This document shows, piece by piece, positions 6,128-6,175 of a stretch of 6,175 bases of DNA. The position numbers and the translations under genes are program-made. The stretch comes from Patescibacteria group bacterium (lineage in GTDB: Bacteria > Patescibacteriota > Patescibacteriia > Patescibacteriales > UBA12465). The stretch covers positions 1-6,175 of the forward strand of contig JAIPIE010000045.1 in assembly GCA_021734825.1 (NCBI GenBank), in the 5' to 3' direction. The stretch's first letter is position 1. Each line of letters starts with the position of its first letter. The notes beneath the pieces are model-generated. The model worked only from the letters and a program-made list of their open reading frames with translations, searched no databases and was not told the DNA's origin.

Positions 6128-6148
6128 AAGCCCCTTCATTAGGGGCTT
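6128..6148 (-). terminator. Hairpin, likely terminator of a leftward gene outside the window
   Basis: AAGCCCCT (6128-6135) and AGGGGCTT (6141-6148) form a perfect 8-bp GC-rich stem with loop TCATT. On the minus strand it is followed by TTGTTGTTTT, a fair U-tract. On the plus strand the next bases are CTTGCC, a poor one. It therefore probably ends a gene entering from the right and may back up the exchanger terminator. The last 27 bases hold nothing I can identify. Confidence 0.65.
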
Positions 6149-6175
6149 CTTGCCTAAGTGAAAGCATAAAGCCTT

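Noticed and set aside
6120..6175. Short leftward open frame from the right edge through the hairpin
   Set aside because: It reads through a perfect terminator hairpin and has too few codons to judge; probably non-coding.
1..6175. tRNA, rRNA, CRISPR, insertion sequence or riboswitch
   Set aside because: No cloverleaf, direct-repeat array, transposase or terminal repeats were seen on either strand, and the only long non-coding stretch is the 191-bp promoter region.

Overview
This is an AT-rich bacterial window, tightly packed with five genes plus one cut off at the left edge. All complete genes end in TAA, and most starts lack a clear Shine-Dalgarno (SD) sequence. The style of the proteins resembles the Candidate Phyla Radiation (Patescibacteria; Parcubacteria/Falkowbacteria-like genomes). 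Examples are a GH3-type adenylase, a small ECF sigma factor paired with a three-helix membrane protein, and a Kef-like antiporter whose Rossmann motif reads GYHRTG. That assignment is an impression from protein style, not a proven placement.

Layout: the minus strand carries one run of genes from 4816 leftward. In order these are the Kef-type cation/proton antiporter membrane domain (4816-3620), its TrkA-N/RCK nucleotide-binding domain (3619-3140), a GH3 acyl-adenylase (3150-1624), an ECF sigma factor (1564-980), and a membrane protein that runs off the left edge (973-1) and is probably the anti-sigma partner. Gaps are -11 to 59 bp with no evident terminator between genes, so they could be one operon. 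The plus strand carries a divergent NCKX-like Na+/Ca2+ exchanger (5008-6069), followed by a rho-independent terminator and a second hairpin that reads best as a terminator for a leftward gene outside the window.

The most striking point is that the Kef antiporter is split by one in-frame TAA (3622-3620). The membrane part and the nucleotide-binding part are in the same frame, with no missing sequence. The stop is immediately preceded by AGGAGGAA, the best SD match I found in the window, and followed by an ATT codon exactly where a stand-alone RCK domain should begin. This is either a nonsense mutation or base error in a normally fused protein, or a two-cistron antiporter whose gating subunit starts at a rare AUU codon by translational coupling.

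The 191-bp divergent region 4817-5007 holds two good sigma70-type promoters facing away from each other. A perfect 14-bp palindrome sits between the -10 and -35 boxes of the antiporter promoter and is a candidate operator. Together the region looks like a cation-homeostasis locus (K+/H+ and Na+/Ca2+) followed by a sigma/anti-sigma module and an adenylating enzyme of unknown substrate. The functional link between these parts is inference.
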